Source: Ailanthus altissimus (Eukaryota > Streptophyta > Magnoliopsida > Sapindales > Simaroubaceae). Taken from it: a stretch of 64,000 bases of DNA. Position numbers and translations under genes: made by a program. Below are positions 47,881 to 59,935 of the stretch, piece after piece. A model generated the notes under the pieces. It saw only the letters and a list, made by a program, of their open reading frames with translations. It had not been told where the DNA came from and searched no databases. How positions within the stretch are numbered: position 1 is the stretch's first letter; every line of letters starts with the position of its first letter. The DNA is taken from the NCBI GenBank assembly GCA_946807835.1, contig OX327695.1, forward strand, positions 23,728,501 to 23,792,500, read 5' to 3'.

Positions 47881-48340
47881 AATACAATATACAATATGTT
47901 GTGAATGTAAATATTTTTTTACACTAGATACTTTATATTAATTATGATTATTTAGGACACTCATAAAATATTATTCATTGTATTATATTATATTTTTAGT
48001 GCAGATAAATGCAAACTCATAATATGGCAAAGTGGGAATACCTTCCTTATATTTGTAAGTGAGAGGCTAAAAAAGTGATATCACATCCTACATTAAGTAG
48101 GATACAATATACAAAAAGTTATTGATGTATTATTTTTTATTTTAAGTATTTTATATTAACCGTGGTTATTTAAGACACTCATAAAATATCATCCCTTGTA
48201 TTATATTAAATTTAAGGTGAAAATAAATGCAAACTCGAAATTTATAAAAAAGTGAGAATATTCTCTTATATTTGTAGGTGAGAGGTGCAAAAATTAGGAA
48301 CATATTCTACATTAAATAAGATACAATATACAATATGTCG
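47881..48340 (+). repeat. Tandem pair of about 220-bp units
   Basis: The word 'atacaatatacaa' recurs at 47882, 48102 and 48321, spacing 220 and 219 bp. Between them 'ggacactcataaaatat', 'gataaatgcaaactc' and 'ttatatttgtaagtgagagg' repeat in the same order. A more diverged relative lies at about 49340-49500. The unit's 'acattaagtaggatacaatatac' resembles the 22-bp satellite that follows. Confidence 0.7.
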
Positions 48341-49220
48341 TGGATGTGGTTTTGAAATAATTATAACATTTAACACAATTGAAATAGAAATTAAATATTG
48401 AATAATTATGACATTAACATAATTGAAGTTAAATTTGGATATTGACTAGTAAATAATTATAACATTTAACATAACTAAACTTTAAATTAGATTTGAAATT
48501 ATAACATTTAACATAAATGAAATTAAATTTGAAATTAAATTTAAAATTATAACACTTAACGTAATTAAAATTCAATTTAAACTTGAAAATAGAATTATAA
48601 CATCTACGTAATTGAAATTGAAATTGAAATCGAATTTTTAATTATAACATTTAACATAATTGAAATTGAATTAAGAATGAAATTGAAATTATAACATTTA
48701 ATATAATTAAAATTATAATTAAATTTAAAATTACAACATTAAACGTAATTAATGAAAATTAGAATCAAATTTAGAATTATAATATTTAACATAATTAATT
48801 AAATTGAAAATCAAAATTAGAATTAAAATTACAACATCTAACGCAATTAAATTTGAAAGTATAACATTTACCGTAATTGAAATTAAAATTAGAATTAGAT
48901 TTATACTATTTAACGTGATTGAAAATCATAATTGAAATTAGAATTAGAATTATAACATAAATCATAATTTAAATTTAAATTGAATTTAAAATTTATAATA
49001 CTTAACCTAATTGAAATTAAAATTGAATATTAAAAACTTATAATATTTTACATAATTTAAATTTAAATTAGACTTGAAATTTATAACAATTAATGTAATT
49101 AAAATTAAAATTAGATATTAAAAAATTATTATATTTTACGTAATTAAAATTAAAATTGAAATTATAACATTTAACGTAATTAAAATTGAAATTAGATTTA
49201 AAATTATAACATTTAACTTA
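48341..49220 (+). repeat. Satellite S1: core plus variable GAAATT-type hexamers
   Basis: The stretch is built from a near-constant core (ATAACATTTAACGTAATT and variants) separated by variable numbers of 6-bp words such as GAAATT, AAAATT and AGAATT. Core spacing is therefore irregular, roughly 35-60 bp. Further S1 arrays are at 51690-51985 (opposite strand), 52281-53770 and 63490-64000. No coding sequence is present; the Asn/Ile/Leu-rich frames are translated repeats. Confidence 0.8.
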
Positions 49221-49229
49221 TGTTCCCAC

Positions 49230-50043
49230 TACCTATTATATGTTGCATCTCATTTAACATACAATAGTGCAAATAGTGAGAATGTGTAGTATATTAAGTT
49301 AGAACAAATAATATATTAAGTGAGAACATACATAATATTATTTATGATTAATTTACTTTTTTTTTTGTACCATATATGAAACCTATACATATGTAAAACA
49401 TTCATAAAATTAGAATCCCTTATATTAAATTAAATATTTTTAGTGGTAATTAATAACGCGCTAATAATATAAAAGTAGGGATATGAGTACTTTTGTGAGT
49501 GAAAAAGTAAATAGTGGAAACATATAGTATATTCAATAAAAACATGTTATATATTATGTGAAACATGTAATATATTAAGTAGAGGAACATGTAGTATATG
49601 TTCCCATTACCTATTGTATGTTGCATACCATTTAAAAATTGATATTAAAAAATTATAATATTTTACGTATTAAGTGGTAATATTTAGTATGTTAAGTGAG
49701 AACACTTAGTATATTAACTGAAAATATTTAGTATGTTAAGTGAGAACACGTAATATATTAAGTGAGAATATCTAATATGTGAAGTGAAAATATGTATTAT
49801 ATTAAGTGGGAACATATAGTATCTTAAATGGGAACGTTTAGTATATTAAATGAGAACACGTACTATATTAAATTGAACATCTAGTATGTTAAGTAGGAAT
49901 ATGTAGTATATTAAATGAAAACGTGTAGTATATTAAGTGAGAATATTTAGTATATTAAATAAGAATACGTAGTATATTAAATGAGAATATTTAGTATATT
50001 AAGTGAGAACATGTAGTATATTATGTGGGAACATTTAGTATGT
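49230..50043 (+). repeat. Satellite S2, left arm: 22-bp units in forward orientation
   Basis: The repeat unit is about 22 bp, AGTATATTAAGTGAGAACATGT, with frequent variants (gaatattt, gggaacat). The array is irregular at its left end, where a copy of the 220-bp unit intervenes (about 49340-49500), and becomes regular at 49660-50043. It meets its own reverse complement at about 50043. Confidence 0.8.
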
Positions 50044-51640
50044 AATATATTCTCACATAATATACTAAATGTTCTCACTTAATACACTAAATGTTCTCGA
50101 GCATAAGGGCTCAACCTAGTTGGCTGAACCCCTCCAAGACTCACATCTTCACCTAGATTTGAACTCCCCCTCCTCCCTAGGTAGTGCGAAAAAATGAAAT
50201 ATGTTGTAATCCCCTTAAAAAAAAAGACATTAAATATTCTCACTTAATATACTACGTGTTTCCACTTAACATAATATATGTTTCCACTTAACATAATATA
50301 TATTCTCACTTAACATACTAAATATTCTTACTTAATATACTAAATATTTTTACTTAACATACTTTATGTTCCCACTTAATATACTACGTGTTTTCACTTA
50401 ACATATTAAATGTTCTTACTTAATACACTATGTGTTCTCACTTAATATACTATATGTTCTCATTTAATATATTACGTGTTCCCACTTAATATACTATAAA
50501 TTTTCATTTAACATATTAGGTGTTCCCACTTATTATACAACTTATTCCCACTTATTATACAACTTATTCCCACTTAACATATTATATATTTTCAATTAAC
50601 ATACTATTTGTTTCCACTTAACATATTAAATATTCTTACTTAATAAATTATATGTTCTCACCTAACATAGTAAGTATTTCTATATAATATACTGCGTGTT
50701 CCCACTTAATATACTAAATATTCTCACTTAATATATTACGTGTTCTCACTTAATATACTATAAATTTCTACTTAACATACTACGTGTTTTCACTTAATAT
50801 ACTAAATGTTCCACTTATATATTATATATTTTCACTTAATATACTGCTTGTTTCCACTTAATAAATTACACGTTTTCCTTTAAAATACTAAATATTCCTA
50901 TTTAATTTACTACATGTTCCTACTTAATATACTAAATGCTCTCACTTAATATACTACGTGTTTCCACTTAACATACTACATGTTCCCACTTAATATACTA
51001 AATATTTTCACTTAATATACAAATGTTCTCACTTTATATACTACGTGCTCCCACTTAATATACTATAAGTTCTCACTTAATATACTACGTGTTCCTATTT
51101 AATATACTACATGTTTCCACTTAATATACTACATGTTCCTATTTAATATACTAAATGCTCTCATTTAATATATTACGTGTTCCCACTTAATATACTAAAT
51201 ATTCTCACTTAATATACTACGTGTTCCTATTTAATATACTACATGTTTCCACTTAATATACTACATGTTCCTATTTAATATACTAAATGCTCTCATTTAA
51301 TATATTACGTGTTCTCACTTAATATACTAAATATTCTCACTTAATATACTAAATATTTTCACTTAATATATTACATGTACCCATTTAATATACTATTTGA
51401 TACTGCTAAACATACTAAATGTTCTCATTTAATATATTGCTTGTTCCCATTTAATATATTAAATATTTTCACTTAATATACAACATATTCTCACTTAATA
51501 TACTATATGTTCCCACTTAACATACTAAATATTCTCATTTAATATACTACGTATTCCTACTTAATATACTAAATGTGCCCACATAATTTACTACATGTTC
51601 TCACTTAATATACAATGATTATTCTTATGACCAAAAAAGG
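50044..51640 (-). repeat. Satellite S2, right arm: 22-bp units in reverse orientation
   Basis: Units read TTCTCACTTAATATACTACGTG and variants, the reverse complement of the left arm, for about 1.6 kb. A higher-order repetition is visible at about 51080-51200 and 51210-51310, where a run of several units recurs. A SINE lies at 50101-50225. A non-repeat segment follows at 51611-51680. Confidence 0.8.
50101..50225 (+). mobile_element. tRNA-derived SINE inside satellite S2
   Basis: A GC-richer 125-bp island interrupts the satellite. It has a polymerase III A-box-like TCAACCTAGTTGG (50111-50123), a B-box-like AGATTTGAACTCC (50155-50167) at suitable spacing, and a terminal A-run (50217-50225). Target duplications cannot be judged because the flanks are repeats. 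No insertion-specific protein is expected of a SINE. Confidence 0.65.
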
Positions 51641-51985
51641 ACCAGCTTACTTACTTCTCGAGCGATAGTTCTACGATCTATGTGTTCCCACTCAATATAC
51701 TAAATGTTCTCATTTTAAATTTCAGTAATGTTAAATGTTATAATTCTAATTCTAATTCCAATTTTAATTTCAATTACAGTAAATGTTATAATTTTATTTT
51801 CAATTCTAATTTCAATTTCAATTATATTAATTTCAATAATTTTAATTTTAATTGCATTAAATGTTATAATTTAAATTTTAATTAGTTTAAATTTTATAAT
51901 TTTAATTCTTATTTAAATTTTAATTACGCTAATTGTTATAATTTCAATTTCAATTTTGATTTCAATTACATTATTTGTTTATACA
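51641..51985 (-). repeat. Satellite S1, reversed array right of S2
   Basis: From about 51716 the text is the reverse complement of S1 (GTTAAATGTTATAATTCTAA, TTTAATTTCAATTACA). The order S1 forward, S2 forward, S2 reverse, S1 reverse makes the whole region from 48.3 to 52.0 kb a compound inverted repeat. The open frame at 51682-51885 is translated repeat. Confidence 0.75.
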
Positions 51986-52280
51986 AATATTCAATTATTT
52001 ACAAGCAAGGTTATACTCACACTTCAATTGGTGAAATATGCAAATATTAGGAACATTGTCTGAATAAGTGAGATCATACATCCAATGGTCATTGCACACC
52101 CACAACTTAATACATAATCAGTGAACGTGGAAAAATAAAATCTTAACATGGGGATTGCAACTCCAAACTTAAGGAATCCCAATAATAATGTATAATATGT
52201 TTACCTTCACATATTCCAGCAATAAAATGTGTGGATATACTTATATAGTAGTTGATGGCAAGTGCAAATTATTACATGGT
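51986..52280. other. Unique spacer between S1 arrays
   Basis: Non-repetitive 295 bp of more balanced composition ('ggtcattgcacacccacaac', 'ggggattgcaactccaaac'). No open frame or RNA feature is recognised. Confidence 0.5.
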
Positions 52281-53770
52281 AAAACGTAATATAATTGGAA
52301 TTGAAATTATAGAATTTAATATTTAGAATTATAATATTTAAAGTAATTGAAATTAAAATTATAACATTTAATATAATTGATGTTGAAATTAGATTTGCAA
52401 TAGGAATTACTTAACGTATTTAAATTGAAAATTAGAATTAGAATTATAACGTTTATCAAAATTGAATTTTAAATTAAATTTAAAATTATAACATTTAATA
52501 TTACTGAAATTGAAATCATATAATTTAATGTAACTGAAATTAGAATCATATAATTTAATGTAATTGAAATTGGAATCACAACATTTAATGTAATTAAAAT
52601 TGAATTTAAAATATGAAATGAAATTATAACATTTAACATAATTGAAATTGAAATTAGAAAAATTAATATTTAACGCAATTGAAATTGAAATTAGAATTGG
52701 AATTAAAAATATAACATTTGATGTAATTGAAATTGAAATTAAAATTATAATTTTTAATGTAATTTAAATTGAAATTAGAATTGGAATTATAATATTTAAC
52801 GTAATTAAAATTAAAAATGGATTTCAAATTATAATATTTAATATAATTGAAATCAAATTTAAAATTAGAATTGGAACTATAATATTTAACGTAATTAAAA
52901 TTAAAATTAGATTTAAAATTATAATATTTAACGTAATTAAAATAATAGTATTTAACATAATTGAAATCGAAATTGGGATTAGAATTATAATATTTAATAT
53001 AATTGAAATTGAAATTAAAATAAAAATTATAAAATTTAACATAATTAAAATTAAAATTAAAATTAGATTTTGACTAATAACTCTTTAACATAAATGAAAT
53101 TGAAATTAAATTTTCAATTGGAATTCTATGACACAATAAAATTGAAATTGTTATTGAAATTATAATATTTAACATAATTGAAATTAAAATTGATATTTGA
53201 TTATAAATTACGACATTTAACGTATCAGCTATTTTAATTAAGTTTGAAACTATATCATTTAATGAAATTGAAATTTAATTTTGAATTATAATATTTAACA
53301 TAATTAAAATTGAATTTGAAATTATAACATTTAACAAAATTGAAATTGAAATTGAAATTTGAATTATATCATTTAACAAAATTGAAATTGACATTAAAAT
53401 GGGATTTGAAATTATAACATTTATCTTATTTTAAATTGAAATTAAATAATATTTAATGTAACTCACATTGAAATTAAAATTAAAATTATATTATTTAATG
53501 TACTTCAAATTGAATTGAACTATGATTTTATAATTATAACATTTAATATTATTGAAATTGATTTTGTAATTAGATTTTCAATTATAATATATAACACAAG
53601 TTAAATCAAAATTTGAATTGAATTTATAATATTTAACGTAATTACAATTGAAATTTTTCTTCAATTGTAACATTTAACATAACTAAAATTAAAATTAAAA
53701 TTCAAATTTTAACATTGAACGTAATTAATATTAAAATTATAATTATATCATTTAACATAACTATTTAGGA
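52281..53770 (+). repeat. Satellite S1, second forward array
   Basis: About 1.5 kb of core-plus-hexamer repeats (ATAACATTTAACATAATT with GAAATT-type spacers), forward like 48341-49220. Cores are more varied here (ATATTTAACG, ATATAATTTAATG). Minus-strand frames rich in Ile and Leu at 52824-53042 are repeat translations. Confidence 0.8.
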
Positions 53771-54894
53771 CCCACTTGACCCATATTGCTCATCCTCTAG
53801 CTCTTAGCGGTATGTAAGATCCACATCCCATATGATAATCTCTATTAGAATAATTTTAAGAGTTCACATATGAATAAAAAAATTAAGTCTGCTTTAATAT
53901 CATTTGTTACAGATTAAACGCTTGTCATTAATTTAAAAAATTAATCTATTAAATAATATTGTATACTTATTTTTATATATTCAAAAACTATCTAATTTAA
54001 TTCAATATGAGAATGACAAAAAGAATTGTTATAAGTTAAACGCTTGTTATTAATCTAAAAATTAATCTATTAAATAGTATTATATACTTAACTATTATAT
54101 ACTTAAAATTTATTCAATTTTAATTCAATACTAGAGAATGATAAAAAAAGAAATGTACTTTTCTTTTAAGATTTTTCAAATAGAAATGAACTCCCGTGCA
54201 ATGCACCTCAAATTCTCAGTAAACATTTTGATTCATTCTCTTTCTCTCTCTTCTCTCTCTTGTTTTTCTAATTTAATCAATTACTTTAGAGGTGAAAGGA
54301 CTACAAAACTTTCCAACACAAGACAAAATTTAAAATAAATTTAACTAGTTTATTTTACGTTATTTTAAGAGTTTTTATTTTTTTGAATAATATCAATAGA
54401 TTTGAAATATATTAAAAAGAGACATTTTGATTGATAATGATTAGGCGAATTGTATATATTTCTTTTAAATATATTTTTAAAAAAATATGTATTAAAAATA
54501 AACATCCTAAATTTTATTCTTAAAATAAGTATGTTTTAAATAAGATACATATTATATAAATTGAAATGTTGTAGTAAATAATTTTAAAAAATTATGAACC
54601 GTTAAGTTGATAACACATTACATATCACTTGTGATAGGACTTGTGCTTAGCTTTCTTTAAATTAAGGCAAATTCTGTGAAAATCATGCACTATCATACTT
54701 TACACTCAATACATTTAATATAACAAAATTATATGCTTTAGTAAAATTATACAAACCTATACAAATATACAAACACAAATAATAGTTAAATCTCTAAATA
54801 TAAAATTGTATCACAACGTATAAATTGTTGTGACAATTTAAGAAAATAAAAAAAAATAGTAAATTTGTAGCTCAAAAAATAAGCATAATATGAA
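53771..54894. other. AT-rich intergenic DNA, no gene
   Basis: Begins with a short GC-richer patch (53768-53835, 'gacccacttgacccatattg'). 'ttaaacgcttgtcattaat' near 53913 and 'ttaaacgcttgttattaat' near 54036 form a tandem pair of about 120-bp units. About 54370-54560 is the inverted partner of 10190-10350. No gene is seen. Confidence 0.5.
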
Positions 54895-56590
54895 AATACA
54901 AAATTAAATCATAAACTACTATCTTAAAATTATAATATATATAAGTATTAATTCATAAAATTATGTTAATCCTGAGTTGAATTGAAAATTGAAAATTTAT
55001 TAATTATCGGTATTTCTTTTATATTATAGAGTATAAAAATATATTATTAATATCAATATGTATCATAAAAATTTAAATATTAATTTTTTAATTTTATAAA
55101 ATTATTATTGACTGAATCACTAAATATAAATATAATTATTCAAACACGTTTTCCTTAAATTTCTCTTATTTTTTTATTCCTTCTATTTCCTCTCGGTTGC
55201 TTTCTTCTCTTTTTCTTTTTCTCTCTCTCCTTCGGTTTCTCTTATTCTCTTCATTTTTTTTTTCCTTTTCGGTTTCTTGCTCTCAATTTCTAGTTTTCGT
55301 TTTTCTAAGCAAATAGAATGAAACAATTTCGTTTATACAGTGGAGTTGGCCACCCTTTTCGCTCAATTCGGAAAATGAACGCTTGCAATATATTTATTTT
55401 TTTTAATTCTAAATTTTTGCTTCTTGATTAAGTTTAGCTCATCATGCTTGCCATATATGGCACTTGTACTATAACTTTATTTAAAATATTTAATATTATT
55501 GTAGGGATAAAGATATTCATGTTTAGGAGTTCATTCTAATTTTTTAACTTTATTCTATGAATTTTAAAAAATTAAAAGTTATTCTAATCCGTTAACTTAT
55601 TACTGTTTACTTTGAGGATTAAAGAAAAAAATTGCAACACAAGAAGAAAATTTAAAGTGAGCTAACATTGAAATACAAATTAATATATAACATCATGTCA
55701 TATTTATGTGTTAATTATTGATTATTTATTAATAAAAAAATAAAAAATATATGAGACACAATCCGATAGGTTTATATATTTAATACTTATTTTTAAAATT
55801 TTATTTTATAATAAATAATTAATTAAAAATATAAAAGTTACACCACAATTATTATTGTCGCAACAATTGGCGACCAATAACGGTTATAAAAATGATCAAA
55901 TTTTTTATTATTGAAATCTATTTTTTTTATCTACTTAATAATATTTTTATTTTCAACCAAAAAAAAAATCAAAAAGCAACCAAATAAAATAGAAAAGTTG
56001 CAGCCAAAGAAAGTGAAGAAGTTTGCGACCACTATCCTGCTATCAAATGGCAGTGCCGTGACTTGCACCGCCATCACCATCAACAAACTCATTATCTAGT
56101 GATTTTAATGGTGGTGGTAGTGTAAGTAACCTTACCATTTTTTGACGGAGAACGGCGATGGCCGTCAACGTTTTTATCTTATTTTATCACCTTTTAATTT
56201 ATTTTTTTAGGTTGCAGATAATCATAGTTTAAAAAAAAAATTAAGTTCAATTATAAATTTTTTTATTATTTGTACAACTGTCACTACCATAGTCTCTACT
56301 CTTCAATAATTGTGATTGTGATTTTTATTATTAATTAATAATTTAATTATAAAATAAGATTTTAAAAATAAATATTAAATATGTAAACATATTAATGTAT
56401 CATATATTATTTTATTTTTATTAATAATTAATCCGTAATTAACATATAAATATAATAGACTTTATCAAATAATAAGTGGGTGGCTTTTTTAATTTTAATT
56501 TTTTTATACCACATATTTTATTAAAAATTGTGTCATTTGAATTTAAGTAAGAATCATTGCAAAACAATGCTAACAAAATTAGGATAGGGT
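54895..56590 (+). repeat. Second copy of the block upstream of RNL-C, including R1 copy
   Basis: Collinear with 36180-37946 through 'ttaaatcataaactactat', 'tctccttcggtttctctt', 'tagaatgaaacaatttcg', 'gtttagctcatcatgcttg' and R1 (from about 55503, gggataaagat). The R1 tail is incomplete at about 56590. No RNL promoter or exon follows. It places the RNL-C gene between two direct repeats 18.7 kb apart. Confidence 0.65.
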
Positions 56591-57914
56591 ATTTTTTCTA
56601 GTCTTGAACCTTCCCAGCATCCCGACCTGGAAAATCTAGATGGGGAAGGGACAGGTACGAAAATCAGAACGAAATCGAGTGCCAAAACAAGGGACCCAAA
56701 TGTCCCGGTCAGTCCAGGACAGGTCCTCGTTTAGTCTGGGAAAAATCAAACCAAACTTAAAAAAAAAAAAAAAGTGAAACGGCACCATTTTTTGCTTTCT
56801 CTCTCTCCTTGCAAATTTGTCATATTTCTTCTCTGTTCTTACTTTCTTTTACACTTTAGCTTTGAAAATATCCAGCTCTTTTTCTTCCTTCTCCATTTAA
56901 CTTTGATGCCATCAGCACAGTGTCCGTCGCTGTCTCGCCTTGTTAGCCGCTGTCTCATCTTATCTCGCCCGTCGCTGTGTCGTCTTGCACAATCGCACTC
57001 ATTTTTGCGCTGTTGTCCTTCTCCCAGTCGCTTGTCATGCTCGCCGCTGCCGCCTCGGTATGGCCGTGTGGTGTGGTGTGGTGTGGTTGCTTTGCTTGTG
57101 TTGATAAGTTGATTTCATTTTCATGTGTAAAATAATTTTGAATTTATTTAGGGTTTTTGACTTTTGGTTAATTTTAAATTTATAATATTGAGAGAAAATT
57201 TACAATTTGGTTCATTGATTTGGTTGTGTGTGATTGGTGAATTGTGATTATAATGTTGATGAAATTTATTCATTTATTTATTTAGGGGTTTCATTTCGTA
57301 AAATAATAATTTGGTTGTGAAATATGTTGTGTAAATGTAATTTGTTAATTATAATAAAATCCTTAATGTTAATTGGATTTGGAATGATGGAATCCATTTA
57401 AATATCATCATTATGTTGATTGTGGGGTTATAATAATTTGGTTGTGATTTATGTCAATGACTCAATGTAATTTGTTGATTATTAAATCGTTATGTTATTT
57501 GGAAGTTGTAATGATGAAAATAAAATTCATTTAAATATCATAATATAAAATCATTATGTTGTGGATAGTTGGATGTACAAATTATAATAATTTTGTTGTA
57601 ATTTGTGGCAATGTAATTTGTTGATTATTAAATCGTTATGTCAATTGGAAATTGGAATGAGGAAAATGAAATCCATTTAAATATCATAATATAATATCAT
57701 GATGTTGATTGTCAGGTATATGGGCATATTATGTAATGGGAAATTGGCCAATTGGAAATAATGTAATAATAATATTGTAAATGTTTATAAATTCAAGAAC
57801 CGAATTTAATAAGGGCAGTAGGTTATGGTATTAAATAAAATCTTCAATATTTCATTAATTTTATTTCATCCTTGTATTGTATTATAAATAGTTGTGATTT
57901 AAATTCAAAAAATA
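56591..57914 (+). mobile_element. hAT-like element 5' region (non-coding)
   Basis: A GC-richer 5' part (56620-56750) carries 'gtcccggtcagtccagg' and 'gggaagggacaggtac', text of a kind often found at the ends of plant Ac-type hAT elements. 'gtgtggtgtggtgtggtgtgg' near 57070 is a microsatellite. The frame at 56774-57112 has no recognised domain. From 57150 to 57900 the sequence is repetitive: 'aatttgttgattattaaatcg' recurs at about 57470 and 57610, a degenerate tandem array of about 140 bp. No terminal inverted repeat was identified. Confidence 0.4.
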
Positions 57915-59935
57915 TTATGAATATCGAGATCATGAGAATACATAATGTAGTGCTGACGAAGGTTTATTGTTGTCTTAACATCCTAATTTTAAGAAGAGAA
58001 CAAGATCAATTATGTAGACTCGCTTCATCATTTGTAAGGATATAAAGAATAGATCACAATGCACTTGTTGTGAAAAATTGTATGCATCTAATTTAACAAA
58101 AAATAGAGCAAATTGTATGAGAAGATATTTATGAATAATGAATATGTAAGAAGATTCTATATTCATTATTAGATGATAGACAAATAATATTTGATAGAGA
58201 TCCTACAAGAGAATGAGAGGAAAATAGTAGTAATGCTGCGCTTAGGGAATGGAGTCTAGAAATATGTTGAGATACAACTATAAAAATAGTGATTATAGAT
58301 AAATTGTCATTCAATTTTTTAAAGAATGATAGGTTTTAAAATTTTTTTTTCAGTGTAATATATTCTTTATTTGATGTTTCATAATGTAGAACCCTAATCA
58401 GAGACGTAAGACAACTATTTGTTGAAGAGAAAGTGATGTTAAAGAGTTAATTTAGTGGAACTAAGCACCATGTGAGGAGTTTGACAACTGACATTTAGAC
58501 TTTCATTTATAATCACAACTACATGATTGTTACTACCTACTTCATATATTGGAATTAGAAGTTGCACAAGAGGATTTTGAGTTTCTATCCTATTTCATCT
58601 CATAACAGGAATATTATCGGCAAGTAACTTAAATCTTGCTTATTAGATTTGGGTATAGAGAAACTGTTTACCATTACAATTGATAATATAAGTGCCGATG
58701 ACATTACCATAAATTATTTTAAGAAGAGACTGAAGAGTTAGAAAGATATTATACTAGTATTAAATGGTGAGTTTATGCATGTGCGGTGTTGTGCGCACAT
58801 TTTGAATTTGATTGTGACTGATGGATTAAAAAATGTGTATGAGAACATTTTTTGTATATGCAATGCTGTGAAACATGTAAGATCCTTTGTAGCAAGAGTT
58901 CAAGCTTTTAAAAATTTTGTGAAGAAAGAAAAAATGGATTATAAAGGGAGTATAATGTTAGATATGCCAACTAGGTAGAATTTCATTTATTTGATGTTAG
59001 CGACGGCATTAGCATTTGCAAAGGTTTTTGATCAAATGGCCAAAAATGAAAAAAAAAATACGGGCCACCTATTAGTGTGGATTAGTAAAATGTTGAATGG
59101 TTTATGAAGTTTTTAAAACTTTTTATAATGTCACATTAAAATTTTGTGCTTCATTGACTATGACATCTAATATCTATTTTAGCGAGATTTGTAAGATTAA
59201 TTCTAACTTAGGTAAATTAAGTTAGAGTAAAGATATCTCTTTATGCGTCATGGCTATCAAGATGCAAGCAAAATATGATAAATATTAAGAATCTATAGAG
59301 AAAATTAATAAATTATCGATACTTGCTACAATGCTTGATCTAGGATGTAGATGTAATTTGTTAGATTTTATTTTGGGATTTTATATGGTGATGACAGCTC
59401 CAGAGTCGAAGACATAGAGAGAATAAACAAATAATTATTGTATAGGCTTTACGAGGCCTATAACACATGGCATGGTAGAGCGGTTGGTAAGCCAAGTAGT
59501 AGTGCTGATAGTGTTGGTAGGTCTGGGAATAGGAATAAGAGTAGCACTAGCATGTATGGTTTACAGTCACAACAATCTAATCCATCAAGTTTATATTCAG
59601 AAGTGATACAGCTTGATATAGGGTGATGACCATTGGGCAGAATTCATAGAGGATGTAGATAACCAAATGAATTTGGCTGAATTCAATGAAATGGATAGAT
59701 ACTTGTTGGAGAAAGTTGAGAATCTTAAAAATTAACATTTTGATACTTTGAATTAGTGGAAGGTGAATTCTTTGAGGTATAGTGTTGGCACAAATAGTTA
59801 AAGATATACTTGCTATTCTGGTATCTACTGTAATCTTTGAGTCGATTTTTAGTGCCAAATGACGTATTCTTGATTCATTTCAGAGTTCGTTGACTCTAAA
59901 GATGGTTGAGCTTGATATGCACACAAAATTAAATA
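57915..59935 (+). pseudogene. hAT (Ac-type) transposase relic
   Basis: Possible BED zinc-finger remains near 58050 (CTCCEKLYAS). The clearest part is 58775-58978, MHVRCCAHILNLIVTDGLKN with AVKHVRSFVARVQAF, a conserved hAT core. The TAG at 58976-58978 replaces the Trp of the family's TRWNSTYLML and the following frame continues NFIYLMLATALAFAKVFDQM. A middle part at 59438-59626 reads LYEAYNTWHG. The C-terminal dimerisation region is at about 59785-59905 (IVKDILAILVSTVIFESIF, a stop, then RILDSFQSSLTLKMVEL). Many stops make it non-functional. Confidence 0.75.

Noticed and set aside
49660..51640. Possible CRISPR array because of regular short repeats
   Set aside because: The 22-bp units are contiguous degenerate tandem repeats with no spacers, in a plant nuclear context.
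51682..53042. Asn-, Phe- or Ile-rich open frames (51682-51885, 52824-53042) and the similar ones at 63582-63978
   Set aside because: They are translations of the AT-rich S1 satellite.
56774..57112. 112-codon frame with Ser/Arg-rich end
   Set aside because: No start context, domain or homologue is recognisable; it lies in the presumed non-coding 5' part of the hAT relic and includes a GTGTG microsatellite.
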